The notes under the pieces were generated by a model. The model was not told where the DNA came from. It worked only from the letters and a program-made list of their open reading frames with translations, and ran no database searches. Of a DNA stretch of 64,000 nucleotides, positions 40,324 through 48,435 are shown one piece after another. Made by a program: the position numbers and the translations under genes. The stretch's first letter is position 1; each line of letters opens with the position of its first letter. Location of the stretch: positions 1 to 64,000 of the IMG/VR virus record IMGVR_UViG_3300050821_002260. The stretch is one strand, 5' to 3'. The stretch is from a virus.

Positions 40324-41416
40324 GTGGGAATTCGTGACCTAGACCGTCGTCGATTCTGCTGCGAGTGTTGGATTCTCGGCCGAAATTGGCGATGCGCTTG
40401 CGACGTTTCGCACTTGCCATCATCGGCTTATTCGCGTCTTGGGGATTGAGCTTGACCGGGGGAGCGTTCGGGTCCTGGATATCCTGACTCGGCTGCTCGG
40501 ATTTCTTCGGGACAGGGACAGGAGATTGCTTGCCACTGATGCCTGGAGTGGCTTCGGCAGAAGCTTTTAACCCTCTGCTGTTAAGATACTGATGGAGTTC
40601 TCCAGCTTGGCTTCCTTGGCCAATCAGTCTTTGTCCTCCAGATTGCCCGACTTTGAAATGGTCCCATACACCTTTATGCAGCGTATTCTGAGAACCATTC
40701 ATAGCGATGATATCCTTACCTTTTTGAAACTGATGGTAAGGTTGGGTTTTTCCATCATCATCCTTGAAACTAGTAGTTTTGACTTGCTTGAACCCATGTT
40801 TCTGTAGAACCTTCGCCTTTAGCCTATTCCATTTAGGAATTTTGCTTCCACTAGATTTCTCTTTAGGATGTTTCCCACCTTGAGGACCAGAACCTGGACC
40901 TCCTTCTCCCGCTTCACTCTGCTGCATCGACTGTCCCTGTTCAGGTTGCTGCTTTCCCTGTTTCGCTTGCTGCTTCGCCTTCGTAAAGATGTCTTGGTGA
41001 TGTTCCATCGCGGCGACATGAGCGTGGCCGAGGTCAGAGTCCAGACCAGCCTTGTCCGCCTGCTTCTTGTGAAACATCATGGCGGCTTTGTTCGCTTTCA
41101 TGATTGCTTTCGGTGGCAATTCGCCCATCTGGTCGCCGCCGTTCTCGAACATTTCCTGCAAGCGATTCCCTTCGCGAGTATACATCTTAGAAGCGCGGAA
41201 GTGCGCCAATCCACGATTGGTATTGATGCCATGTTTCGCAGATTGACGCAGGTGGAATTCCTTGGCTTCCTTGATGACCTGAGCGCCTGCTCTGTCTTCG
41301 CGCAATCGCTTGATTTCTGTTTTCTGCTTCTTCATGAAGTCGCCAAGCGTCGGCGGCGTATAGTTCGCGCCCGGTTCATCTTCGCCAGCACAACCAATTC
41401 CAAGATAGTGGCTCAT
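40178..41416 (-). CDS. Head-module protein with GGPGSGP cassette (412 aa)
   Basis: 412 residues. Helical, His/Gln/Lys-rich N-terminal half (HGINTNRGLAHFRASKMYTR; LGHAHVAAMEHHQDIFTKAK). GGPGSGPQGG at 172-180 opens a small domain (VLQKHGFKQVKTTSF; QFQKGKDIIAMNGSQ; VWDHFKVG), ending about 285. The C-terminal part is basic and low in complexity. The start overlaps the upstream gene as ATGA. Probably a capsid-internal or scaffold-like protein. Confidence 0.6.
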   Translation of the reverse strand: MSHYLGIGCAGEDEPGANYTPPTLGDFMKKQKTEIKRLREDRAGAQVIKEAKEFHLRQSAKHGINTNRGLAHFRASKMYTREGNRLQEMFENGGDQMGELPPKAIMKANKAAMMFHKKQADKAGLDSDLGHAHVAAMEHHQDIFTKAKQQAKQGKQQPEQGQSMQQSEAGEGGPGSGPQGGKHPKEKSSGSKIPKWNRLKAKVLQKHGFKQVKTTSFKDDDGKTQPYHQFQKGKDIIAMNGSQNTLHKGVWDHFKVGQSGGQRLIGQGSQAGELHQYLNSRGLKASAEATPGISGKQSPVPVPKKSEQPSQDIQDPNAPPVKLNPQDANKPMMASAKRRKRIANFGRESNTRSRIDDGLGHEFPRGAGRQVEPDLVTRQPRTKESSMRRSLRRPVWETDDSERDRSASGLTA

Positions 41417-41982
41417 ACTAGGAATCCTCCATTGACCATCGGATGCTCTGCTGCCAATTCTTCGTCGTCAGGAAAGTTTGCTTTTGTTTTGACCAATTCT
41501 TCCCACTGGACCTTGAGCAAAATATCTGCTGTAAAAATAAGATTCTTCCAGAACATCTGGTCATGCAGCACGACATGACTGAGGCCAAGCTGTTTTCGGT
41601 GCGGCTTTTCAGCAACCCATCGCTCCAGCAATTCTACTACTCGCAACGCTACGTCTCTGATATTAGAGTTACTTTGTAGGAGCGTGACCAAATCTAGGTT
41701 GCGCTTGATGGGATTCTTGCCTTCCAGCCTGCCGCGAATGGCTGGTTTATCGTCGGCTTCTACGTACTTGATGTCTATTTTCAGGAAGTCCCCGTTCTGA
41801 CCGTTCTCGATGCTGCAATGGAAGTACATGTCCTTGGGGTCTTCTGGACGGTCCATTGCCGTATAGAGAGTATGAGCATAGATAAGCATCAGGAACTTGG
41901 ATATTTCCTCATTCTTGTCTAGCACATCCGCCACTAGCTTTGGATGCGTAGATTTCAGGACTTCATAAACGCTGTCGGCCAC
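41413..41982 (-). CDS. Hypothetical head-module protein (189 aa)
   Basis: MADSVYEVLKSTHPKLVADV at the start, a helical body (SKFLMLIYAHTLYTAMDRPE), a strand FLKIDIKYVEADD and a helical C-terminal half with RVVELLERWVAEKPHRKQLG. No known motif. GGAGG precedes the ATG. It shares an ATGA with the next gene. Family not recognised. Confidence 0.6.
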   Translation of the reverse strand: MADSVYEVLKSTHPKLVADVLDKNEEISKFLMLIYAHTLYTAMDRPEDPKDMYFHCSIENGQNGDFLKIDIKYVEADDKPAIRGRLEGKNPIKRNLDLVTLLQSNSNIRDVALRVVELLERWVAEKPHRKQLGLSHVVLHDQMFWKNLIFTADILLKVQWEELVKTKANFPDDEELAAEHPMVNGGFLV

Positions 41983-41990
41983 TCTTCCTC

Positions 41991-42692
41991 CTATGATACA
42001 ATTACGACACTGTCAGCCATCATATCGAACGCCGCGAGTTTCCCAGAAAATCCCGCTCCCAAGTCTATTCCCAGTTTACCAGCTCTGCGAAACGGCTGTC
42101 TAAATGGGACGTGGGAAAATACCACTGTCTTGTTTGGAATCTGCCTGCCGTCCTGTAACCACCAGTTGTTCTCCCCGAACACGATTTCTTCCGGTCTACT
42201 TAGGTCCCTGCCATACAGAGTTGGATGGCCTCCGTTGTGAGTTAGCACGAAAGGGAACACGCCGTCCTCGTACCAGTGATTGGGCTCTGTCTCTTGCATG
42301 AACCTGATATGTGGCTCTGGAATTTTCAGCGGTATCTCAGCTAAAGCGGTCCCTTTGCCAGACATGTATATCAATTTCTTGTCGTCGGCGTAGCTTTTGA
42401 AAACCCTTCCGCCGTTCATGTCGCCCCAGATTTTCTGGTGGTACAGAGATGGATTCTCGCTGATGCAGTGACCGAATGCCCACTCATAGCACCCCATTAG
42501 AAATATCGTGTTGGGCAGTTTCTTCCTGAACGCTATCAGGTAGTCTAGAACGCCTTTGCTATCCGAACCCGGACCAAGATAAGAGCCAAGGAATACGATG
42601 CTGTCGTCAATAGTTGGCGCTATCTTGTCCATCAGCTTTTTCAGCAAGTTGAGTTCACCACGTACATCTGCTATTGCGAATCGTCTTTGCAT
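41991..42692 (-). CDS. Metallophosphoesterase-fold protein lacking metal ligands
   Basis: 233 residues matching the PP1-like calcineurin fold in layout, but the ligand motifs are changed: ADVRGE where GDxHG is expected, FLGSYLGPG where GDxxDRG is expected, and GCYEW where GNHE is expected. FSHVPF and LGIDLGAGFSGKLAAFDM keep the later motifs. It is probably a catalytically inactive pseudophosphatase, perhaps structural. The first codon overlaps the next gene by one base. Confidence 0.75.
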   Translation of the reverse strand: MQRRFAIADVRGELNLLKKLMDKIAPTIDDSIVFLGSYLGPGSDSKGVLDYLIAFRKKLPNTIFLMGCYEWAFGHCISENPSLYHQKIWGDMNGGRVFKSYADDKKLIYMSGKGTALAEIPLKIPEPHIRFMQETEPNHWYEDGVFPFVLTHNGGHPTLYGRDLSRPEEIVFGENNWWLQDGRQIPNKTVVFSHVPFRQPFRRAGKLGIDLGAGFSGKLAAFDMMADSVVIVS

Positions 42693-43063
42693 TAGAGTGT
42701 CGAGTCGTTCTTGATGGTCAATAGCCCATCGTCTGCTGAGATTAGAATCAGGCCAGTATTGAAAGTCACTTGAACGGAATATCGAAACACGCCGTCTTTT
42801 CCCATGCTTGGCGGAGCGGCTAAGTCGCCAGCCACGAATACGTATTGGACAATCCCGCCGGAAGGATTCGTGATTGTCATATTCACTTGTTTTGATGGAG
42901 GCAGTGGTTTGCTCTTGGTGTCACAGATAACAAACGAGAGTTGGACCTGTGTAGCGCCTGACAGATTGAGCGGCGTGGCCGCAGGGGGAGTTTGGCTCTG
43001 GTCTATGTTCACCAGATTCAGCTGGAGAGTGTTGCCGACTTCTCCGATTGTTAGGTCTGCCAT
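42692..43063 (-). CDS. BppU-like beta-sandwich virion protein (123 aa)
   Basis: Starts MADLTIGEVGNTLQLNLVNI; contains PLNLSGATQVQLSFVICDT, NMTITNPSGGIVQYVFVAGD and GVFRYSVQVTFNTG. This is the Ig-like fold found at the N-terminus of lactococcal baseplate upper proteins and many tail-associated proteins (BppU_N pattern: 'DLSGAT.V.....'). I chose ATG 43063, after AAAGGCG, over TTG 43081. Confidence 0.65.
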   Translation of the reverse strand: MADLTIGEVGNTLQLNLVNIDQSQTPPAATPLNLSGATQVQLSFVICDTKSKPLPPSKQVNMTITNPSGGIVQYVFVAGDLAAPPSMGKDGVFRYSVQVTFNTGLILISADDGLLTIKNDSTL

Positions 43064-43079
43064 AGTTTCGCCTTTGAAC

Positions 43080-43091
43080 AAAATTACTTTT
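43080..43091 (-). promoter_or_regulatory. Leader motif variant, AAAGTAATTTTG
   Basis: 10 of 12 match, starting at the last base of the previous stop codon and 17 nt before the ATG at 43063. Confidence 0.4.
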
Positions 43092-44410
43092 CAGCCTATC
43101 AAATTTCCAAATCTCCTGCTCCCGGCCATTCCATAGTTTAGCTTAGGCCCAGATATGTTTGGGTTGAATGGAATGAGAGCTATAGAAAATCCAGCGGGGA
43201 AAGCGTGGCCGCCACTGTTATCGTCTGTCGCTGAGACTGTGTTAGGGCCAGACAGGTTAGCTATGGTATCAAAGAAACAGAACCCGCCTACGCCGGGACT
43301 ATTCTGACTGCCTGCTCTAGGAGTTCCAGAAAGGGCAGACCAGTTCTGACCGAAACCTTGATAGCCGGTCATAGAAATTATCAATTCTTGTGTCAATGCT
43401 AGAGTAAGTATGTAGTTTATCGTATTGGTCCCGTTGTCACCTGACCCACTACTCGTGTCTTCTGGGTTAGATGGGACTACTCCGGAATATTCAGCTGCCA
43501 CTGACTGAAACGGAATAGCAGGAGGAGAAGCACTAAGAATTGTCAGCACGTTAGCCGGTCCCAGACCGTTGCTCCCATTGGTCACGTAGGCTGCCCAGAA
43601 AACGTAGAAAGCTGTACCAAAACTGTCTGCTTCGGCAGCCCCGTCTAGTCTGAAATAGTTGTTGACTTCTGTATCCGTGACCCCGGTCACTAGATCTACA
43701 GAAGTCCCACTCTGAAATATCCCGATGACTATGAGATTGCCATTACTATTTCCGAGCGGGAAAATAGCGTTTGCTGCTGCAGAAACCAGACCGCCACTGA
43801 AATTAGACACGCGGATATCAGAATTCAAAGTCGTCCCTGCTAGGTACAGACCAGCTATCCCGCTCGCAAATGTCGTATCAGTCACAGAACCAATTAGCAC
43901 CCCGTTCTGATAAAAACTAAGTTTAGATCCAAGAGCCTCCGCCCTGAAAACGTCACCGATACTGAACGGCAAAGCAGAATTCTCAAAAAGAGCTGTAGAA
44001 TTTCCGCCAACAATGACCAAGATAAGTACATCAGCTGTTCCATTCGCTCTGTCTATGAATGCAAAATCATAGCAGTTATCCTGTGTGCTGTCTGAGCGTA
44101 AAATTAAATCAAATTCGCCACTGTTACTTATGTTGGTCGTTTTTGTCAGAACTGTAACTTCTGCGTACTGATCGTTAGGCCAAGTAATCCCAGTGTAATT
44201 TTCAGCCCCTTGCGGTTCCCCAGCTAACAGGACCGTAGGTTCACAGGTGTCGCTTACGATCTGCAAATTCGGAAATGACCCACTCGGCGCTAGTGGTGAC
44301 CAACGCGTAGAATCTAGTGGATTCTCATTTGCCCTGTTGAAAGTGTCTAATGCCAACTGAGTATGTGTACTTCCAGAGTTGTAATTAGACTCTCTTACGA
44401 ACGCAATCAC
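43091..44410 (-). CDS. Lectin-like tail/adhesin protein (439 aa)
   Basis: First 200 residues form a concanavalin-like domain: FNRANENPLDSTRWSPLAPS, ITWPNDQYAEVTVLTKTTNI and LSFYQNGVLIGSVTDTTFAS, as in LamG/glucanase-like folds. The rest is the phage beta domain shared with the 942-aa, 1177-aa and 467-aa proteins (NLIVIGIFQSGTSVDLVTGV; PAGFSIALIPF). Likely a receptor-binding or decorating fibre. Confidence 0.6.
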   Translation of the reverse strand: MIAFVRESNYNSGSTHTQLALDTFNRANENPLDSTRWSPLAPSGSFPNLQIVSDTCEPTVLLAGEPQGAENYTGITWPNDQYAEVTVLTKTTNISNSGEFDLILRSDSTQDNCYDFAFIDRANGTADVLILVIVGGNSTALFENSALPFSIGDVFRAEALGSKLSFYQNGVLIGSVTDTTFASGIAGLYLAGTTLNSDIRVSNFSGGLVSAAANAIFPLGNSNGNLIVIGIFQSGTSVDLVTGVTDTEVNNYFRLDGAAEADSFGTAFYVFWAAYVTNGSNGLGPANVLTILSASPPAIPFQSVAAEYSGVVPSNPEDTSSGSGDNGTNTINYILTLALTQELIISMTGYQGFGQNWSALSGTPRAGSQNSPGVGGFCFFDTIANLSGPNTVSATDDNSGGHAFPAGFSIALIPFNPNISGPKLNYGMAGSRRFGNLIG

Positions 44411-44411
44411 T

Positions 44412-47400
44412 TTACCTCACAATCACGATTCGCATGACGATGCCATTCACTATCACAGTCTCTATCAACTCTTCGTTGAATTGCAGAGTTCCTGCCACTG
44501 GATTGTAGAATATGATGTTTCTAATGATTATGCTGCCAGGAGGCGTGGACAGCGCGAACTCCGTTGGTGATGTGAATATATCTCCAAGTGTGAACGTTGG
44601 AGGATTGGCTCTCCTATTCCATACTGTGAAGTCCGTAGCAAGTCCATTCGCTAGAGTCGCCAGTGTAGGATTGATTTGGTTGACGTAGTCAGTAGTTGCG
44701 AATTTTTGTGGCAAAGCGTTTGGAGGCACGAACGCCAGGAACGCCGTGCTGGTTGGTAGCAATGCCAGAGTCGGTCTGTCTTGACTTACGAAATTAGGTA
44801 CAGCATATTTCAGAGTGACAGCTTGCTTGCCGTCAGTAGATTGCCAGCCAGAAATAGTGAACTGAGAGAGCAGCTTGGTCAAGCCGAAATCATTTTGCTC
44901 TGTAGGACCGGAGTAGGTGAGAACTACAGCACTCTGGCCGATTGTCGATGACCAGTCCGCCGGGTTGGGAATGATTGGCGATACCACGGTCACACTGACG
45001 TCTTCCACAGCGACAGAAAAATATGTCGAGGAGAAGAATTGGTTTTGTAACGGGACAAACGAAATTGGCAGCAATACCCGTGTAGGATTGTTCTGAGTTA
45101 CGAAGTCTGATGCAGCATATTTCAAAACTACAGCACTCTTGCCATCTGTAGACTGCCATCCAGGTAGGAATGTTGTGGCTGCTATCGTTATGCCAAACTT
45201 AGCAGGAGCAGTCCAATCTGTAGCAGCATATCTCTGGGGTTGAGCATTAGGCACAGTCAAGTCATACAAGAAAACTGGCAGCGTGCCCAAGTCTGCTTTA
45301 ATCTGACCGTTCCAGTCTGTAGGAGCATATTTCTGAGGTTGAGCTAGGATTGCGTCGTATGGAATGAACCCTAGCGATGTTAGAACAAGCGTTGGATTAG
45401 CTTGGCTTGAGAAATCGCATTGCAGATAGTTCAGCTCTACAGCATTCTGACCAGTAGTTGGAGTCCAGCTCTCGATTGTCGGTGAAACCACTACGATCAA
45501 GCCTAGTCTAGTTGGGACAACCAGCCCCGCTTCAGCATATCTCAATACGACCGCATTTTGACCTGTCGTAGAAGTCCAGCTATCTACTGTCGGAGTAGCA
45601 GCCTGAATCAACCCAAATCTTGTTGGAGCAGTCCAAACAGGAGCAGCGTATCTCTGTGGCTGAGAATTGACCCCTAATGTCTCTTGAGAAAGTGCTTCAT
45701 TGATTGCTACAGCATCTGCTGGACCAGTACTCGTGTCGCCCATTGAGTACCAATCGAATTTAGGAAAATAAACATCTTCTCCACGCCATGAAATCGGTGA
45801 TACAGCGCTCGTAGGAGAGACGACTGCTGGATTTATATCTGACCTGGAACGCGCATACCCTCTTAGATTTTGGACAGCGCCTATCGTTGGGCTCCAACCA
45901 GAGATAGTCACAACTATAGGAGTCGTCAAACCAAACTTCGCAGGCGCTGACCAATCCACAAGCGCATAACTCTGAGGCTGCGACTTTATAGCGTCGTACA
46001 ATAAGAATCCCAGAGAAGTCAATACATGAGTCGGCAAAAGTTGATTCACGAAATCAGGTTGAGCGTATTTCAATACTACAGCGTTCTGTCCAGACGTTGG
46101 AGTCCACTCAGACACGAATGTGGTCGCTGGAGCTATGAGACCGAATTTAGCAGGAGCACTGAGATTGTCTCCAGGCTGGAACTTGTTAAATTCAGACCAT
46201 GGAATCTCTGCAAGTCCAGACAAGACTGGCAGCGTAGCGAGAGTAGGTTTCACCTGATTTATGAAATCTGTTAGAGCGTATCTCAAAATGACGGCGTTCT
46301 GACCTATGGTCGAAGTCCAGCTATCTATCGTAGGCGTTGTTGGAGCTATGACACCAAACTTGGCAGGAGCAGAGAATGTGTCTCCCTGTGCGAACTTAAC
46401 GAACTCTGACCACGGTATTTCAGCCAGACCAGAAAGCAGAGTCGGAAGAGTAGCAAGAGTCGGCCTAACTTGGTTCACATAGTCTGATTTAGTGTAGTTT
46501 AGAACTATAGATTTCTGTCCATCTATGCCATACCACTGTGATACGAAAGCAGCCGGTAGATTGAACTTGGCGGGTGACGACGAGTAGTCTACAAGAGCAT
46601 ATTTCTGAGGTTGAGCTAGGATTGCGTCGTATGGAATGAACCCTAGCGATGTTAGAACAAGCGTTGGATTAGCTTGACTTACAAAGTCCGTAGTAGCGTA
46701 TTTTAGAGTTACAGAAACTTGCCCATCCGTAGATGTTCTTCCTGGCAGATATGTCACAGCCGCCTGAGCAGTAGGAATTAGAACAGGTTTGATAGCATCT
46801 ACAGGTGCAGAATACGTGAGTGGTTGAGAATTTTGTCCGTCTGTGCTCTTCCAGCTGTCTGTCGTGAATATCGGCGGCGGAGCAGCTGGACCACCAGAAG
46901 ATATCGATCTAGCGTACCCTGATATTCTTGAAATACTTCCAATAGTTGGAGTCCAGTTACTAAGAGTTATCGGAGCAGACGTAGGTGGGTTCGATGGACC
47001 GATATCTGGAAAGACTCTAGCGTAGCCCCTAATTTTGAATGTGCTTGTCGGCGGATACTGTCTAGGACCGGTCATCATTGGAACTGTGACTATGTTCTGT
47101 TGTGGTAGTGTCGGTTTAATCCACAAATCTGGTGAAGCGTGCATCTGCGGTTGCGCGTTCTTAGCTGCCTCTGGATAAACTTTCCATCCTAACATCGGCA
47201 CTGTAGGAATTAATTGCTGAGGAAGGGTAGGCTTCACGAAGTCTGATGAAGATGTAGCAAACGGCGCGACTACAGTCCTATCATAGCCACTACCAACTCC
47301 AATTCTTTCAGTTGTCATCCAACTAGCAGGCATAGAAACAACAAGTTCTATGACACCCATCGCCCATGCGGTATCAGTGTTCGTGTAAGCAACGGTTAAA

Positions 47401-47945
47401 CTTCCAGGAGCAGTTGCAGTATTATACCCTTGAGCTCCACCTATCAGAGTTGTAGCGTCTACGTGCCCAGCATCAGTTCCTGTACTAATAGTGAAGGTTC
47501 CAGTGCCAGAACCTGCAAATCCAGCAACGATATAGCTGCTAGGATTTTTCGTTGTTAGAGATTGCGTTGGATTTGCGGAACTTTGAGTAGAGCTGGCAGC
47601 GTTTCCGACACCAGAAGCTCCTGTGAAACTAGAAGCTTCAGCTACGAATATAGAATTTCCTGAAAGATTAATAGTCACCGTATTAGAAGCATTTGCTGTC
47701 TTGGCAAAGGAAACCCAAGTCTCCAGCCTGACAACTGAACCATCGTTTATAGTCGCAGTAGGGATATTGAAATATTTATTCCCAGCTAAGTCCGTGACAG
47801 TTGAAACTATAGAACCGACTGTTATAATCATCACTTGAACGACCACGATGTCCCCAGCTTTCGTGTTGAAAGCCGCAGTCGTTCCAGAAGAGGTAACAGC
47901 ACTACTCTGGGCTACTCCTCCATTGGCGTTGAATGCTATCGCCAC
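44412..47945 (-). CDS. Giant repeat protein with W-ST-GQ-AV units (1177 aa)
   Basis: N-terminal domain of about 205 residues (FNTKAGDIVVVQVMIITVGS; DLAGNKYF; WAMGVIELVV) is the shared beta domain. The middle 900 residues hold more than fifteen imperfect units such as TIDSWTSTIGQNAVILRYAL, each followed by spacers like DFVNQ..PT..., LTSLGFIPYDAILAQPQ or PAKFGL. The end is a short beta segment (IIIRNIIFYNPVAGTLQF). It is probably a long fibre or adhesin. Two exact 82-nt repeats lie inside. Confidence 0.65.
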   Translation of the reverse strand: MAIAFNANGGVAQSSAVTSSGTTAAFNTKAGDIVVVQVMIITVGSIVSTVTDLAGNKYFNIPTATINDGSVVRLETWVSFAKTANASNTVTINLSGNSIFVAEASSFTGASGVGNAASSTQSSANPTQSLTTKNPSSYIVAGFAGSGTGTFTISTGTDAGHVDATTLIGGAQGYNTATAPGSLTVAYTNTDTAWAMGVIELVVSMPASWMTTERIGVGSGYDRTVVAPFATSSSDFVKPTLPQQLIPTVPMLGWKVYPEAAKNAQPQMHASPDLWIKPTLPQQNIVTVPMMTGPRQYPPTSTFKIRGYARVFPDIGPSNPPTSAPITLSNWTPTIGSISRISGYARSISSGGPAAPPPIFTTDSWKSTDGQNSQPLTYSAPVDAIKPVLIPTAQAAVTYLPGRTSTDGQVSVTLKYATTDFVSQANPTLVLTSLGFIPYDAILAQPQKYALVDYSSSPAKFNLPAAFVSQWYGIDGQKSIVLNYTKSDYVNQVRPTLATLPTLLSGLAEIPWSEFVKFAQGDTFSAPAKFGVIAPTTPTIDSWTSTIGQNAVILRYALTDFINQVKPTLATLPVLSGLAEIPWSEFNKFQPGDNLSAPAKFGLIAPATTFVSEWTPTSGQNAVVLKYAQPDFVNQLLPTHVLTSLGFLLYDAIKSQPQSYALVDWSAPAKFGLTTPIVVTISGWSPTIGAVQNLRGYARSRSDINPAVVSPTSAVSPISWRGEDVYFPKFDWYSMGDTSTGPADAVAINEALSQETLGVNSQPQRYAAPVWTAPTRFGLIQAATPTVDSWTSTTGQNAVVLRYAEAGLVVPTRLGLIVVVSPTIESWTPTTGQNAVELNYLQCDFSSQANPTLVLTSLGFIPYDAILAQPQKYAPTDWNGQIKADLGTLPVFLYDLTVPNAQPQRYAATDWTAPAKFGITIAATTFLPGWQSTDGKSAVVLKYAASDFVTQNNPTRVLLPISFVPLQNQFFSSTYFSVAVEDVSVTVVSPIIPNPADWSSTIGQSAVVLTYSGPTEQNDFGLTKLLSQFTISGWQSTDGKQAVTLKYAVPNFVSQDRPTLALLPTSTAFLAFVPPNALPQKFATTDYVNQINPTLATLANGLATDFTVWNRRANPPTFTLGDIFTSPTEFALSTPPGSIIIRNIIFYNPVAGTLQFNEELIETVIVNGIVMRIVIVR
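45323..45404 (-). repeat. 82-nt exact direct repeat, copy A
   Basis: Identical to 46595-46676, 1272 nt apart, inside the 1177-aa gene. It encodes the spacer region including LTSLGFIPYDAILAQPQ-type residues. Perfect identity among diverged units implies recent gene conversion or duplication. Confidence 0.85.
46595..46676 (-). repeat. 82-nt exact direct repeat, copy B
   Basis: Identical to 45323-45404. The flanking units have diverged, so the identity is confined to this segment. Confidence 0.85.
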
Positions 47946-47948
47946 TTC

Positions 47949-48332
47949 TTACCCCAGATTCCAAAAATTAGTCATGCCTTCAGAACCTTCAGTCACTCTG
48001 TGGAAGACTCCTGTTATGGTGAATGGACTCGTAGTCAGGTCACCATTAGAGGTCACGCCAACACTCCAAGCAGTCAATCCAGTAGTACTGGACATGTTGA
48101 AAGCTGTAGGATCACCGGCATTGAAAGTCACGGAAGTCGTAGTTAAAGCACCTAAAGTAGAGACTCCTACCTGCCAAGAGGTGGAAACCAACGGGTCATC
48201 TAGAATCAAAGTTATCGGGACACCGGAACCAGACGGTACTGATTGTGTTCGCAAAGCACCTAAATCATTCACGGTAACTTTCCAAAGCTGTCCACTAGAA
48301 TCTTTCAGTAAAAATGAAGATACGACTGACAT
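47949..48332 (-). CDS. Small repeat virion protein (127 aa)
   Basis: Three beta units with the pattern W-x-V-x-V-x-x-x-G-x-L-x-T: LWKVTVNDLGALRTQS, SWQVGVSTLGALTTTS and AWSVGVTSNGDLTTSP. Short beta-hairpin repeats of this kind are frequent in tail-fibre accessory proteins. GAGG precedes the ATG. It lies beside the giant repeat protein and may be its partner; inference. Confidence 0.6.
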   Translation of the reverse strand: MSVVSSFLLKDSSGQLWKVTVNDLGALRTQSVPSGSGVPITLILDDPLVSTSWQVGVSTLGALTTTSVTFNAGDPTAFNMSSTTGLTAWSVGVTSNGDLTTSPFTITGVFHRVTEGSEGMTNFWNLG

Positions 48333-48341
48333 ATCAATACC

Positions 48342-48435
48342 TCACAGTGTGACGTTTATCTGCAATATCTTAGTATGTGGCACTAGAATTAGTACCAATC
48401 CTATAGGAGCAGTAACGATAAGAAGATACGTTTCA
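48342..48435 (-). other. Inter-gene stretch with a hydrophobic frame
   Basis: About 94 nt after the stop of the 467-aa gene. One frame (open to 48342) encodes a hydrophobic peptide TYLLIVTAPIGLVLILVPH; it is in the +1 phase and has no start codon. Another frame starts MKRIFLSLLLL and stops. Either a frameshifted tail anchor for the upstream protein or a decayed signal-peptide gene; neither is established. Confidence 0.3.
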
